A DNA stretch of 64,000 bases. It comes from Chloracidobacterium sp. (GTDB lineage: Bacteria > Acidobacteriota > Blastocatellia > Pyrinomonadales > Pyrinomonadaceae). The notes under the pieces were generated by a model that did no database searches, was not told where the DNA came from, and saw only the letters and a list, made by a program, of their open reading frames with translations. Both the position numbers and the translations under genes were made by a program. This document shows positions 44,439 to 53,096 of the stretch, in pieces (position 1 is the first letter of the stretch; every line of letters begins with the position of its first letter). The stretch spans positions 3,350,001 to 3,414,000 of the forward strand of contig JADJTD010000001.1 of the NCBI GenBank assembly GCA_016711345.1, written 5' to 3'.

Positions 44439-45740
44439 ATGAAAGTGATCCGTATCCTTATTTTAGGGTCTTTTATCCTGTATTGTTTTTCAACTGTTGC
44501 CTTTGGCAGTACAAACACCGTTGCGCCAGCCGCTGGGATGGCTGCTCCGGCCAGGTCTGATCTTCAGCGTCTTCGCTGGAAAAGCAAAACGGTCAAGATC
44601 GCGATTTCAAGTTCGCTCACACGAACTAGCTCAAACATCAAGTACGACAGCGACGTTGCCGGAGCGATTCGTCGTAGCCTTAAGGCGTGGACGAGTGCGG
44701 CTAATGTCGATCTGCAGATAGAATTCTCCGATAAACAAAGTGTAAGCCTAGGCGGGGCTGCTGGCGACGGTATCAGTTTGATAACCATAGCTCAGTCGCC
44801 GGAAAATGTCTTGTTCTTTTCCAAGGATGCCGAATCGGTGTCGGCAAAGACGCGCGTGTTTTTTAATCGAAAGGGCTTCATTACCGAGGCCGACATTGTA
44901 TTAAATCCATTCCAGCAGTTTTCTACCGACGGCACTTTTGGGACATTCGACCTTGAGTCGACGCTGACTCATGAGATCGGTCATCTTTTGGGGCTTCACC
45001 ATTCTGGAGTTCTTTCTTCAACGATGTCGGAAAGCTTTGCGAAGAACGGAACGATGGGCGTTGCGGATTTAAGCCCACGTACTTTGTCAGAGAGTGACAT
45101 AGCAGCTATCCGTGAACTTTACGGTTCTCCTGATGAATTGGAGAACTGCTGCGGCGTCATCAGCGGCAAACTTTCTACCGCAGCAGGAAAACCCGGAAAA
45201 GGGCTGCAGGTTTGGGCTGAAGAAACGGTCTCAGGTAGAGTGATGGCACAAACCGAAACCTTTGTAGACGGAACTTTTCGTTTAGGTGGACTGCCCGTTG
45301 GTGAATACTCGGTTTATTGGAGATCAAACGATCTTTTTGTTGCATCGGTGAGCAGTGAGCTTGGAAACGTAAGCATCGAAGCGGGCGAAAGTAAGGTGCT
45401 TAATGAGAAAATCTCGTTGCGTTCGTCTGATGTACTCATCAATTATCTCGGGCTCAATGGACAACTTGCTGATTATGGTATTTCTTTAAAACGGGCCAGA
45501 GCTTATGTTGTCAGCATCGGTGGTAAAGATCTCGCCTCGGAGACTTTGAAGCTGAGATCCAGCAGTCCTTACATTAAACTTGTTCGGCTGTCCCCCACTT
45601 CTCAGGAATTTAGCGAAGGCATTTACGGAATTAGTTTTATGGTCATGGTCGATCCAGAGATCGAAGCTGGCCAATATAGCATCTTTGTAAATGACAATGG
45701 TTCTGAAAGCTCTCTGGTTGGTGCGATTAACATAGAGTAA
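44439..45740 (+). CDS. secreted matrixin-type metalloprotease
   Basis: A 433-residue exported protease. The signal peptide is MKVIRILILGSFILYCFSTVAFG. The catalytic zinc site is H178-E179-I-G-H182-x5-H188 (THEIGHLLGLHHSG), the M10A/M12-type HExxHxxGxxH motif, with a downstream Met-turn-like STMSE. After about residue 240 comes a beta-sandwich/carboxypeptidase regulatory-like part (GKLSTAAGKPGKGLQVWAEETVSG). It probably cleaves extracellular or cell-surface proteins. ATG 44439 is preferred over the TTG three bases upstream. Confidence 0.88.
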   Translation: MKVIRILILGSFILYCFSTVAFGSTNTVAPAAGMAAPARSDLQRLRWKSKTVKIAISSSLTRTSSNIKYDSDVAGAIRRSLKAWTSAANVDLQIEFSDKQSVSLGGAAGDGISLITIAQSPENVLFFSKDAESVSAKTRVFFNRKGFITEADIVLNPFQQFSTDGTFGTFDLESTLTHEIGHLLGLHHSGVLSSTMSESFAKNGTMGVADLSPRTLSESDIAAIRELYGSPDELENCCGVISGKLSTAAGKPGKGLQVWAEETVSGRVMAQTETFVDGTFRLGGLPVGEYSVYWRSNDLFVASVSSELGNVSIEAGESKVLNEKISLRSSDVLINYLGLNGQLADYGISLKRARAYVVSIGGKDLASETLKLRSSSPYIKLVRLSPTSQEFSEGIYGISFMVMVDPEIEAGQYSIFVNDNGSESSLVGAINIE

Positions 45741-45811
45741 TCTTATAGACCTTTCTTTTACTAATAAAATTACTCCGCTATTTGCGTTTTTGAGCTGGCT
45801 GTGGATAATTA

Positions 45812-45893
45812 TGGTTGTTCACCTCCCGGTGAACATAGTCATTGAAAAATGACGAGGGGGCGACGGTGTGGGAGACGGCGCCCCCATTATTTT
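45812..45893 (+). ncRNA. candidate structured small RNA, three hairpins with terminator
   Basis: Three hairpins follow one another: GTTCACC-TCCC-GGTGAAC (45817-45834), GTCATT-GAAA-AATGAC with a GNRA tetraloop (45838-45853), and GGGGGCG/CGCCCCC (45856-45885) followed by ATTATTTTG. This order suits a short RNA ending in an intrinsic terminator. A GATAAT at 45804-45809 could be a -10 box, but no good -35 is visible. It could instead be only the protease gene's complex terminator. It does not match a riboswitch class I can recall. Confidence 0.45.
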
Positions 45894-45908
45894 GTCTTAA
45901 AAGCAGAC

Positions 45909-45936
45909 TTGACCTTAACGATAATCAGCGTAAAAT
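45909..45936 (+). promoter_or_regulatory. promoter for the APC transporter gene
   Basis: TTGACC at 45909-45914, a 16-bp spacer and TAAAAT at 45931-45936. The expected start near 45943 leaves an mRNA leader of about 115 bases before the ATG at 46059. Confidence 0.6.
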
Positions 45937-46013
45937 TTACCTGTTTCACCGGAATTTGTGTTTTACTTTCTGGGTTGTGTTTTTGTTAAGTTAGACCTTA
46001 TACGTGTCCTGAG

Positions 46014-46045
46014 AAACCGCGGGTATTAGACGCTCGGCGGTTTTT
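46014..46045 (+). promoter_or_regulatory. leader hairpin with U-run, possible attenuator
   Basis: AAACCGC (46014-46020) pairs with GCGGTTT (46037-46043), followed by TTG. The hairpin is within the leader of the transporter gene, 14 bp before its ATG. It could end transcription or mask translation, so the gene may be controlled by attenuation. No aptamer is recognised upstream. Confidence 0.4.
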
Positions 46046-46058
46046 GATTTCAGAGGTT

Positions 46059-48083
46059 ATGAAAACAGGCGAGCCGGGATGGTTCAAGAAATGGCTTTTT
46101 GACGGAAGCGTTGCCGAGATCGAGGGTCCGGTGGCTCCTGAGGGAAAGCACCACAGCCATCCATGGTGGAAGGTGATGTGCCTGACCGGCGTCGATTATT
46201 TTTCGACGCTGGGTTATCAACCGGGCATAGCTTTTCTGGCAGCCGGAGTTTTGTCACCAGTTGCCACGTTTATCCTGATTCTCCTGACTCTTTTTGGAGC
46301 ACTCCCGATCTACAGTCGCGTTGCCAAGGAAAGCCCTCACGGCGAAGGCTCGATAGCCATGCTCGAAGCCTTGCTTTCGAGATGGAAGGGCAAACTCTTC
46401 GTCCTCGTTCTCCTCGGTTTTGTCGCCACAGATTTTGTAATCACCATTACCCTGTCTGCAGCCGACGCAACTGCTCACATACTCGAAAATCCATTTATCC
46501 ACGAGCATCTGCCGTTTCTCGAACATCCCGTAATAGTAACGTTCGCACTGATCGCTTGTCTCGGCGTCGTTTTTCTCAAGGGTTTTAAGGAAGCAATTGG
46601 TATTGCTGTTTTTCTTGTCGCTACCTATATTTTGTTGAATTTGATCGTGCTAGGCGTTGGACTTTACGAAGTTGCGACTCATCCTGAGCTGCTTTCTAAC
46701 TGGCGTGAGTCGATGTTCACGACAAAAGTGTCGTTCGGTAGTTACAACATCGCAGGACTGGCGGGAATTGTTTTGCTTGCCGTAGTCAGCTTTCCCAAAC
46801 TAGCGCTAGGTCTGTCTGGTTTTGAAACCGGCGTTGCAGTGATGCCGCTCGTAAAAAGCCCGAATCGCATCGAGAATACTCGCAAACTTTTGATGACTGC
46901 GGCGTTGATAATGAGCTTTTTGCTCATTGCTAGTAGCTTTGTTACCAGTTTACTCATTCAAAAAACGGAATTTTGTCCGCGTGTTGATTGTAGTCTTAGC
47001 AAGCAAACCCATTCAGTTCCAGAATATTGTGCTTGTACACCAGAGCAGACAGCATCGGGAGTTACGAAAGAGATCGGCAAAGCAAACGGGCGTGCTCTTG
47101 CATTTATAGCTCACAAAAAACTGGGCGATTTGTTCGGCACGTTTTATGATCTCAGCACTATCTTGATCCTTTGGTTTGCAGGAGCGTCTGCGATGGCCGG
47201 ATTGTTGAACATAGTGCCGCGATATTTGCCTCGATACGGCATGGCTCCGGAATGGTCGAGGGCGACGCGTCCGCTTGTGCTGGTATTTACCGTTATCTGT
47301 TTTGCCGTAACCTTGCTGTTTGATGCTAATGTTGATGCTCAGGCAGGAGCATACGCGACCGGCGTTCTGGTTTTGATGTCGTCGGCGGCGATCGCCGTTT
47401 CTTTATCTGCACGACGGCGTCGAAGCGGTTGGACAGGCGCGTTTTGGCTTATTTCCGCCGTATTTATTTATACGACTGTGGCAAATATCATTGAAAGACC
47501 GGATGGCATCAAGATAGCCTCGTTCTTTATATTTGCAATCATTGCGGCATCATTCATATCGAGGGCCATGCGGTCGACTGAGATCCGAATTGATAAGATC
47601 GAGCTTGATGAAGCAGCTCAGGCCTTTATAGATGAACTAAATGATGAAGGGGAACTCCGAATCGTGACGAATCGCCGCGAGACGGGCGACATGACCGAGT
47701 ATCGGTTCAAGGAGCACGAGAAGCGCGTCGACAATCACATTCCTTCATCAGATCCGGTTATTTTTTATGAGATAGAGCCGGGTGATTCGTCTGAGTTTAA
47801 AGGGAAACTCTATATTCGCGGTATTGATGTCGAAGGATATAAAATTCTACGAACACAGGCTCCTGCAGTGCCAAATGCCATTGCTGCTTTTCTGCTTTAT
47901 CTGCGCGATAAGACAGGTAAAATACCACACGTCTATTTTGGTTGGAGTGAGGGCAATCCGATCATGTATTTAGCAAGATATATTTTGTTTGGCGAGGGCG
48001 ACACGGCACCGGTTACTCGTGAAATATTAAGGCAGGCAGAAGATGATCCTGAAATGCGGCCCAATGTCCATGTAGGTGGTTAA
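46059..48083 (+). CDS. APC-superfamily permease with C-terminal soluble domain
   Basis: A 674-residue protein with about twelve membrane helices from residue 40 to about 500. The family-like opening HPWWKVMCLTGVDYFSTLGYQPGIAFLAAG is followed by APC-type helices. A Cys-rich loop sits at about 309-335 (CPRVDCSL... EYCACTPEQT). The last 170 residues form a cytoplasmic domain. The substrate is not certain; amino acids or potassium are both possible. ATG 46059 is used because the TTG at 46044 lies within the leader hairpin. It is transcribed from its own promoter. Confidence 0.85.
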   Translation: MKTGEPGWFKKWLFDGSVAEIEGPVAPEGKHHSHPWWKVMCLTGVDYFSTLGYQPGIAFLAAGVLSPVATFILILLTLFGALPIYSRVAKESPHGEGSIAMLEALLSRWKGKLFVLVLLGFVATDFVITITLSAADATAHILENPFIHEHLPFLEHPVIVTFALIACLGVVFLKGFKEAIGIAVFLVATYILLNLIVLGVGLYEVATHPELLSNWRESMFTTKVSFGSYNIAGLAGIVLLAVVSFPKLALGLSGFETGVAVMPLVKSPNRIENTRKLLMTAALIMSFLLIASSFVTSLLIQKTEFCPRVDCSLSKQTHSVPEYCACTPEQTASGVTKEIGKANGRALAFIAHKKLGDLFGTFYDLSTILILWFAGASAMAGLLNIVPRYLPRYGMAPEWSRATRPLVLVFTVICFAVTLLFDANVDAQAGAYATGVLVLMSSAAIAVSLSARRRRSGWTGAFWLISAVFIYTTVANIIERPDGIKIASFFIFAIIAASFISRAMRSTEIRIDKIELDEAAQAFIDELNDEGELRIVTNRRETGDMTEYRFKEHEKRVDNHIPSSDPVIFYEIEPGDSSEFKGKLYIRGIDVEGYKILRTQAPAVPNAIAAFLLYLRDKTGKIPHVYFGWSEGNPIMYLARYILFGEGDTAPVTREILRQAEDDPEMRPNVHVGG

Positions 48084-48084
48084 T

Positions 48085-48477
48085 TTACCTGCGAGAACCG
48101 TTGTTTGTGCCGTTTCCGTTTCCGGCGTTCACATCAAGAAAACAATTACGGCAGTAAACCGGTCGGCCCTGTGAAGGATAGAAGGGAACTGTGGTTGCGG
48201 CAGAGCATTTTGCGCACTCGGCGCGGACCTCGATCTTTTCACGCTTTCCTGTAAGGCGGTTGCTTGCGACAGCCTCCAAACGGCGATTTTTTTCTTTCTT
48301 ACAATGTTTACAGCGTTTAGGAGGATTGAGGAGACTCTTGTCGTGGAAAAATACTTGTTCGCCGATCGTCCAAATAAAATCCTGGGCACAATCCATGCAG
48401 CGAATAGAGACATCTTGGAAATCTTCGGCACCGTTCGAAGTCCCAATTGGAGTTGTATGAAAATCGCCCTCTGACAT
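48085..48477 (-). CDS. zinc-ribbon protein with CxxC pairs
   Basis: A 130-residue soluble protein. Residues about 25-65 form one zinc-ribbon-like unit (SIRCMDCAQDFIWTIGEQVFFHDKSLLNPPKRCKHCKKEK, with CxxC twice). Residues about 85-115 form a second (AECAKCSAATTVPFYPSQGRPVYCRNCF). The tail is Gly/Asn-rich. Such proteins may bind nucleic acid or act as adaptors. GGAG lies ten bases before ATG 48477; a longer TTG start at 48501 is less likely. Confidence 0.85.
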   Translation of the reverse strand: MSEGDFHTTPIGTSNGAEDFQDVSIRCMDCAQDFIWTIGEQVFFHDKSLLNPPKRCKHCKKEKNRRLEAVASNRLTGKREKIEVRAECAKCSAATTVPFYPSQGRPVYCRNCFLDVNAGNGNGTNNGSRR

Positions 48478-48560
48478 GACCGATTTACTCCATTCTATCA
48501 ATGCTCAATTTCAGCAAAATAGAATTTATGTAGTAGATTTACAGTTGAGATCAACCACAA

Positions 48561-48572
48561 AACACTAGTGTT
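48561..48572. repeat. palindrome AACACTAGTGTT
   Basis: A perfect 12-bp palindrome followed by T9, in the 187-bp gap between the zinc-ribbon gene and purD. The identical 12-mer is present at 39510-39521 in non-coding module 2. It may be an operator or a terminator stem. Confidence 0.6.
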
Positions 48573-48664
48573 TTTTTTTCAAAACTGAATAGATTTGACC
48601 TTACAACTATCGATATTGAGTGTCAAGACCGTTGAGTGACCAAAAGCAGGTCGCAGTCATTTTT

Positions 48665-49933
48665 ATGAAAATTTTAGTCATCGGCTCAGGCGGACGCGAA
48701 CATGCCATCTGCCGATCGTTTAAGAAAAATAGCAGCGTCAATCTTTATTGTGCGAACGGAAATGCAGGCATCGCTCAACTGGCAGAGTGTGTGCCAATCA
48801 TGCCGGATGATATTAACGGCCTTGTCTCTTTTGCGTCACAAAATTTGATTGATCTCGCTTTTGTTGGCGGCGAGACCTCGCTGGCACTTGGTATATGTGA
48901 TGAGTTTGAAAAACACGGCCTTAAGATAATTGGGCCGTGCAAGCAAGCTGCGCAGCTTGAAGCTAGCAAATCGTTTGCGAAAGACTTCATGTTCCGTCAC
49001 GGCATTCCCACGGCAAAATACACCGTGGCCCATTCACCGGGCTTCGCAATACTCGAACTTGAAAGCGGCGATTTTGGGAATGAATCTGCGCCCATAGTTG
49101 TAAAAGCCGATGGCCTCGCAGCGGGAAAGGGAGTTGTAGTTGCCGGAAATCGAGCAGAGGCGGTTGCTGCGATCAAGAATCTCGAAAATCTGGTCGGTGC
49201 TGATGCCGCTGAAAAGATCGTACTCGAAGAATGTCTCGTCGGAAAGGAAGTTTCGCTGTTGATGTTCGTTGACGGAGAAGATTTTGCGCTGATGCCGCCC
49301 GTTCGCGATCACAAACGCATCGGCGAAGGCGACACGGGTCCGAATACCGGCGGTATGGGAACGTTTAGCGACGATTCACTGCTTGCCGCAGATCAGTTGC
49401 AGGATATAACCGAACGAATCATTCATCCGACTTTGCGAGGCAGCATAAAAGAAGGCTTTCGATTTCGAGGAATCCTCTTTCTCGGGCTGATGATGACAGC
49501 CAATGGCCCCAAACTTATCGAATACAATGTCCGATTCGGTGATCCTGAAACTCAATCTATTTTGGTCAGGCTAGAAACGGATCTTGTCGATATTTGCGAA
49601 GCGATGCTCGCTGGGAACTTGAATGATCTCGAAATAAAATGGCTTCCAGGCAGTTCTGCATGTATCGTACTTGCCTCAGCAAATTATCCCGCAAAACCTC
49701 AAACCGGCGATGTAATAAATGGATTGGACCAACTAGCAGTGATGCCAAATGTCGATATATTTCATGCCGGCACTGCTCTGTCTGCGTCGAGAGAATTTAT
49801 TACGGCCGGTGGCCGCGTGCTTGGTGTTACTGCGACGGGTGATGATTTAGATCATGCTCTCGCACTAGCTTATTCGGCGGTTGAAAAGATAAGCTGGCCC
49901 AATATGCAGTATAGGCGTGATATTGGCAGATAA
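48665..49933 (+). CDS. purD: phosphoribosylamine-glycine ligase
   Basis: A 422-residue ATP-grasp enzyme of purine synthesis, joining phosphoribosylamine to glycine. It opens with MKILVIGSGGREHAI. The ATP-grasp parts include PIVVKADGLAAGKGVVVA, EECLVGKEVSLLMFVDG, HKRIGEGDTGPNTGGMGTF and IEYNVRFGDPETQ, all diagnostic for GARS. The start at ATG 48665 gives the canonical N-terminus; the 15 extra codons upstream are not conserved-looking. No other pur genes are adjacent. Confidence 0.97.
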   Translation: MKILVIGSGGREHAICRSFKKNSSVNLYCANGNAGIAQLAECVPIMPDDINGLVSFASQNLIDLAFVGGETSLALGICDEFEKHGLKIIGPCKQAAQLEASKSFAKDFMFRHGIPTAKYTVAHSPGFAILELESGDFGNESAPIVVKADGLAAGKGVVVAGNRAEAVAAIKNLENLVGADAAEKIVLEECLVGKEVSLLMFVDGEDFALMPPVRDHKRIGEGDTGPNTGGMGTFSDDSLLAADQLQDITERIIHPTLRGSIKEGFRFRGILFLGLMMTANGPKLIEYNVRFGDPETQSILVRLETDLVDICEAMLAGNLNDLEIKWLPGSSACIVLASANYPAKPQTGDVINGLDQLAVMPNVDIFHAGTALSASREFITAGGRVLGVTATGDDLDHALALAYSAVEKISWPNMQYRRDIGR

Positions 49934-49936
49934 TTA

Positions 49937-50851
49937 TTAGTGTTCGATCGAAGCCAGTTTTTTTTCGAATTCCTCGGCTTCTTTCCGTAGACTATTTTTT
50001 CGACAAAACGCCGCAAGTTTTCCATAACGTTCGCTGGGCGAAACTCCGGACATCCAACAGACCTTTGCCATACATTCGGGACATGCATCGATCGGACGGC
50101 GATCGGTTTCGCCGAGATGATTAGTTCCGCTCATTACACATTCGTATTTCGTACAGTGCATAAGAGAGAACATATGGCCGGTCTCGTGTATCGCGATCTT
50201 CAGTGACCGACGTAAGAAAGTGGCATTATCGGTTTTGTCACTGAGTCGTTTAAGCGACCAAACTCCAACGCGGTCACTCAAACTGGCTTGGCCAAAAACG
50301 AAATGCATCGACGAATCAGGAAACAGATCGACAGCAGTGAACGCGATCAACGCCGCGCCGTCTGCGGGCAAGATCGGCTTAAGAAGTTTATCCATTATAT
50401 ACCCCGTCCGTAACTGTTCAGTTTTGGTGACAGGAAGTTGGCGACTGTCATTTTTTACGGTGGGGCGAGTGAGCGGACGAGACGGCATAACCGTGACAGG
50501 GAGATCGTAAAAGGCCTTAAGATAGTTGGCCGTTAGATTGATAATTTCCTTTTGACGAACGGTGAATTTGCCGAGCGGCAGAACATAGATCTTTTGTCTT
50601 TCGTGTGTTGGTTTGGTCGGGTTGCTATTAAGATACTCTTCGAAGGTTTGCCCCGGCTCACGATGCGAACCAAGCCAGTCGTACTGTTCGGGCGGACGCA
50701 TGCGCTCGAAAAAAGGCTCGATCTTTTTTATCGCGGCACGAAGTGCGGGATCCTCATTGAGGCCTTGAGCAACAGTCACGTTGCTCACAGGATCAGGCGA
50801 GGAACACGCCATGAAAAAAAATAATAGAGCGGAGACTAGTATCCACTTCAC
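49937..50851 (-). CDS. archaemetzincin-type zinc protease, lipoprotein
   Basis: A 304-residue protein. It opens MKWILVSALLFFFMAC, with a lipobox-like C16, so it is probably anchored as a lipoprotein. The archaemetzincin signature is complete: H222-E-T-G-H226-x5-H232-C233-x4-C238-V-M, then C257-P-E-C260, the extra Cys-rich metal site of this family. It should be an active metallopeptidase on the cell surface or in the periplasm. It ends four bases from the purD stop, so the two genes converge. Confidence 0.92.
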   Translation of the reverse strand: MKWILVSALLFFFMACSSPDPVSNVTVAQGLNEDPALRAAIKKIEPFFERMRPPEQYDWLGSHREPGQTFEEYLNSNPTKPTHERQKIYVLPLGKFTVRQKEIINLTANYLKAFYDLPVTVMPSRPLTRPTVKNDSRQLPVTKTEQLRTGYIMDKLLKPILPADGAALIAFTAVDLFPDSSMHFVFGQASLSDRVGVWSLKRLSDKTDNATFLRRSLKIAIHETGHMFSLMHCTKYECVMSGTNHLGETDRRPIDACPECMAKVCWMSGVSPSERYGKLAAFCRKNSLRKEAEEFEKKLASIEH

Positions 50852-50852
50852 G

Positions 50853-52085
50853 TCAATATTCCTTGACGGTAATCATGTAAGTTTCAAAGTTTCGTTTCAT
50901 CTCATCTATTGAATCGCCCCCAAATTTCTCACGCATCGCGTTTGCAAGGACAATCGAAAGCATCGTTTCGCCGATCACACCTGCGGCGGGAACGGCGGTG
51001 ATGTCAGAACGTTCGAACGCGGCGTCGCTGGTTTCTTTGGAGTCGATATCGACAGAACGGAGGGTTTTGCGAAGGGTTGAGATCGGTTTCATGTAACCGC
51101 GTACTCGAAGTTCTTCGCCGTTGGTAATGCCGCCTTCGATGCCGCCGGCGCGGTTTGTCTTGCGAACGAATCCGAAGGATGTGGGATGAGGGATGAGGGA
51201 TGAGGTTGGCGTTTCCTTTTCATCCTTCATCCCTCCTCCCTCATCCTTCCAAAAGATCTCATCATGCACCTCAGAGCCGAGCTTTGCGGCATTGGCTACG
51301 CCGGTGCCTATTTCGACGGCTTTGACAGCATGGATCGACATTATCGCTTGGGCAACACGTCCATCCAGCTTGTCGTGCCAGGATGTGTGAGCACCGAGGC
51401 CGACAGGAACTCCGCGAGCGACGACCTCAAAAATTCCCCCGAGAGTGTCGCCTTGCGTTTTTGTCTCGTCAATGAGCTTGATCATATCTTTTTGACTGAG
51501 TTGGTCGGCGCAATTTAGAGGCGAATCCACAGGAATCGCAGCGATCTCTTCCCAAGTTTTCCAAAGCGGCCCAACCTGCACATGGCCAAGTTTGATAACG
51601 TGGCTTTTTATCTCAATGCCGAAGACCGCGAGCAGTTGTTTCGCAATTGCTCCGCAGGCGACGCGAGCGGCCGTTTCTCTGGCCGAGGCGCGTTCCAGAA
51701 TGTCACGCAGATCGCGAGTTTGATATTTCTGGCCGCCCGCAAGATCGGCATGGCCGGGGCGTGGACGCTTTACGACTCGCGGATTGGTGGGTTCCGTTTC
51801 AAGACTCGTCACCGACATCACTTCTTGCCAGTGAATGAAATCTTTGTTTTCGATCGTTAGCGCAATTGGCGAACCGAGAGTTTTTCCATGACGGATGCCA
51901 GACAATATTTCGACCGTATCAGTCTCGATCTTCATCCGTCCGCCGCGTCCGTAGCCTTGCTGACGCCGCCAGAGTTCGTGATTGATCGCGCCTATATCAA
52001 TTGCTAAACCTGCGGGAACGCCTTCAACGATGGCGACAAGCGCCTTGCCGTGCGATTCGCCTGCGGTTGTAAATTTGAAAAACAT
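50853..52085 (-). CDS. aroC: chorismate synthase
   Basis: A 410-residue enzyme making chorismate from EPSP, the last shikimate step. It begins MFFKFTTAGESHGKALVAIVEGVPAGL, contains RPGHADLAGGQKYQTRDLRDILERASARETAARVACGA (FMN/substrate region), and GGIEGGITNGE later. About 24 residues (GGGMKDEKETPTSSLIPHPTSFGF) between DEIFWKDE and VRKTNRAGG are not part of the usual fold; they come from a heptamer-repeat palindrome at 51177-51250. The rest of the enzyme is intact. An upstream in-frame TTG would translate the CAAAG repeat, so ATG 52085 is used. Confidence 0.95.
   Translation of the reverse strand: MFFKFTTAGESHGKALVAIVEGVPAGLAIDIGAINHELWRRQQGYGRGGRMKIETDTVEILSGIRHGKTLGSPIALTIENKDFIHWQEVMSVTSLETEPTNPRVVKRPRPGHADLAGGQKYQTRDLRDILERASARETAARVACGAIAKQLLAVFGIEIKSHVIKLGHVQVGPLWKTWEEIAAIPVDSPLNCADQLSQKDMIKLIDETKTQGDTLGGIFEVVARGVPVGLGAHTSWHDKLDGRVAQAIMSIHAVKAVEIGTGVANAAKLGSEVHDEIFWKDEGGGMKDEKETPTSSLIPHPTSFGFVRKTNRAGGIEGGITNGEELRVRGYMKPISTLRKTLRSVDIDSKETSDAAFERSDITAVPAAGVIGETMLSIVLANAMREKFGGDSIDEMKRNFETYMITVKEY
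51177..51250. repeat. heptamer-repeat palindrome in frame within aroC
   Basis: On the + strand GGATGTGGGATGAGGGATGA and a further GGGATGAGG are tandem heptamers (GGGATGA). After a short loop the near-complement CATCCTTCATCCCTCCTCC follows to 51250. The block is open in the aroC frame and adds about 24 residues. It resembles the short tandem heptamer repeats known from cyanobacteria and some other phyla. Confidence 0.8.
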
Positions 52086-52094
52086 AAGATGATT

Positions 52095-52217
52095 TTCACC
52101 ACAAAGGCACAAAGAACACAAAGGGAAAACAATGTATTAAAGAAACTGTAGAAAAAAGTTGTATCGTTAATTCAAATATTTCTAAGCGATCTTTTCTTTA
52201 TTTGTGTCTTTGTGGTT
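52095..52217. repeat. CAAAG-family inverted pair between aroC and EamA gene
   Basis: TTCACCACAAAGGCACAAAG (from 52095) is the inverted partner of TTTGTGTCTTTGTGGTTAA (52201-52219). The right arm is inside the end of the EamA gene on the minus strand and encodes its last residues (NHKDTNKEKIA), so the repeat has supplied the C-terminus of that protein. Confidence 0.75.
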
Positions 52218-53084
52218 AATTTTCTTGCGAAATACGATCAGCCCGATACTCCCTATGATCAGAAGGCCGCCGAGACCTGTTTGCGGCGGCAGAGTTTCAC
52301 CTATTGTTACTGCTCCGATCACGACAGCGATAAGCGGTGTTACGAGCGAGATCATCATCGCCTTGGTCGATTCGATTTTACTTAAAAGCCAATAATAAAG
52401 CCAAAATGCCGCAATTGTGCCAAGTATCGTAAGATAAAGGACACAGATCACAGCACTCCATGTCCAATGGATATTTAGAGGATTGCCTTCGACGGCGAGG
52501 CTGTAAATTACTATTAACGGCAAACCGCAGATCATCTGGCCAAAAACAAGTGCGGCAGGGTGAAGTTCTCCGCCTTTTGCTTTTACGAGGATCGATGCCT
52601 GTGCAGCGGCATATGAGCCGACAACCACGCCTACGCAGCCGAGAAACGCCATTAGGCTTTGCACGTTGAGTTGATCGTAAAAGATCACGGCAACGCCTAC
52701 GATGCCCATTAATACCGCAAAGATCTTTAACTTCGTAATTCGCTCATTTGGTAAAAAGATCCACGCGAGTATCAGTCCGAAGACAGTTATCATAGCCTGC
52801 AAAACGGCTGCGAGTCCCGATGTGATGTACTGCTCGCTCCAAAAGACCATGCTGTAATTCACCGAAAATTGCAGCACACCTGTCAGAGCGATCAACCGCC
52901 ACTCTTTAACGGTTTTCGGCATCGGTATCTTTTGCATGCGGATAACGACGAACAAGATCAAAACTGCCAATATGAATCTCACGGCCGCAAAGGTAAGCGG
53001 CGGCAGATCGTCGAGGCCAACCTTGATGAATATCCAAGTCGTGCCCCAAATCAAGCAGAGAATGACCCAAGCGAGTATTTTCAT
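52182..53084 (-). CDS. EamA/DMT-family transporter
   Basis: A 300-residue protein with ten predicted helices, two EamA repeats (AWVILCLIWGTTWIFIKVGLDDLPPLTFAAVRF opening; ILGTIAAFWLYYWLLSKIESTKAMMISLVTPLIAVVIGAVTIGETLPPQTGLGGLLIIGSI closing). It is a probable metabolite exporter. The last residues come from a CAAAG repeat. The gene before it on this strand (rsmD) is 12 bp away, so they may be co-transcribed. Confidence 0.92.
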   Translation of the reverse strand: MKILAWVILCLIWGTTWIFIKVGLDDLPPLTFAAVRFILAVLILFVVIRMQKIPMPKTVKEWRLIALTGVLQFSVNYSMVFWSEQYITSGLAAVLQAMITVFGLILAWIFLPNERITKLKIFAVLMGIVGVAVIFYDQLNVQSLMAFLGCVGVVVGSYAAAQASILVKAKGGELHPAALVFGQMICGLPLIVIYSLAVEGNPLNIHWTWSAVICVLYLTILGTIAAFWLYYWLLSKIESTKAMMISLVTPLIAVVIGAVTIGETLPPQTGLGGLLIIGSIGLIVFRKKINHKDTNKEKIA

Positions 53085-53096
53085 TGTTCAGATAGA

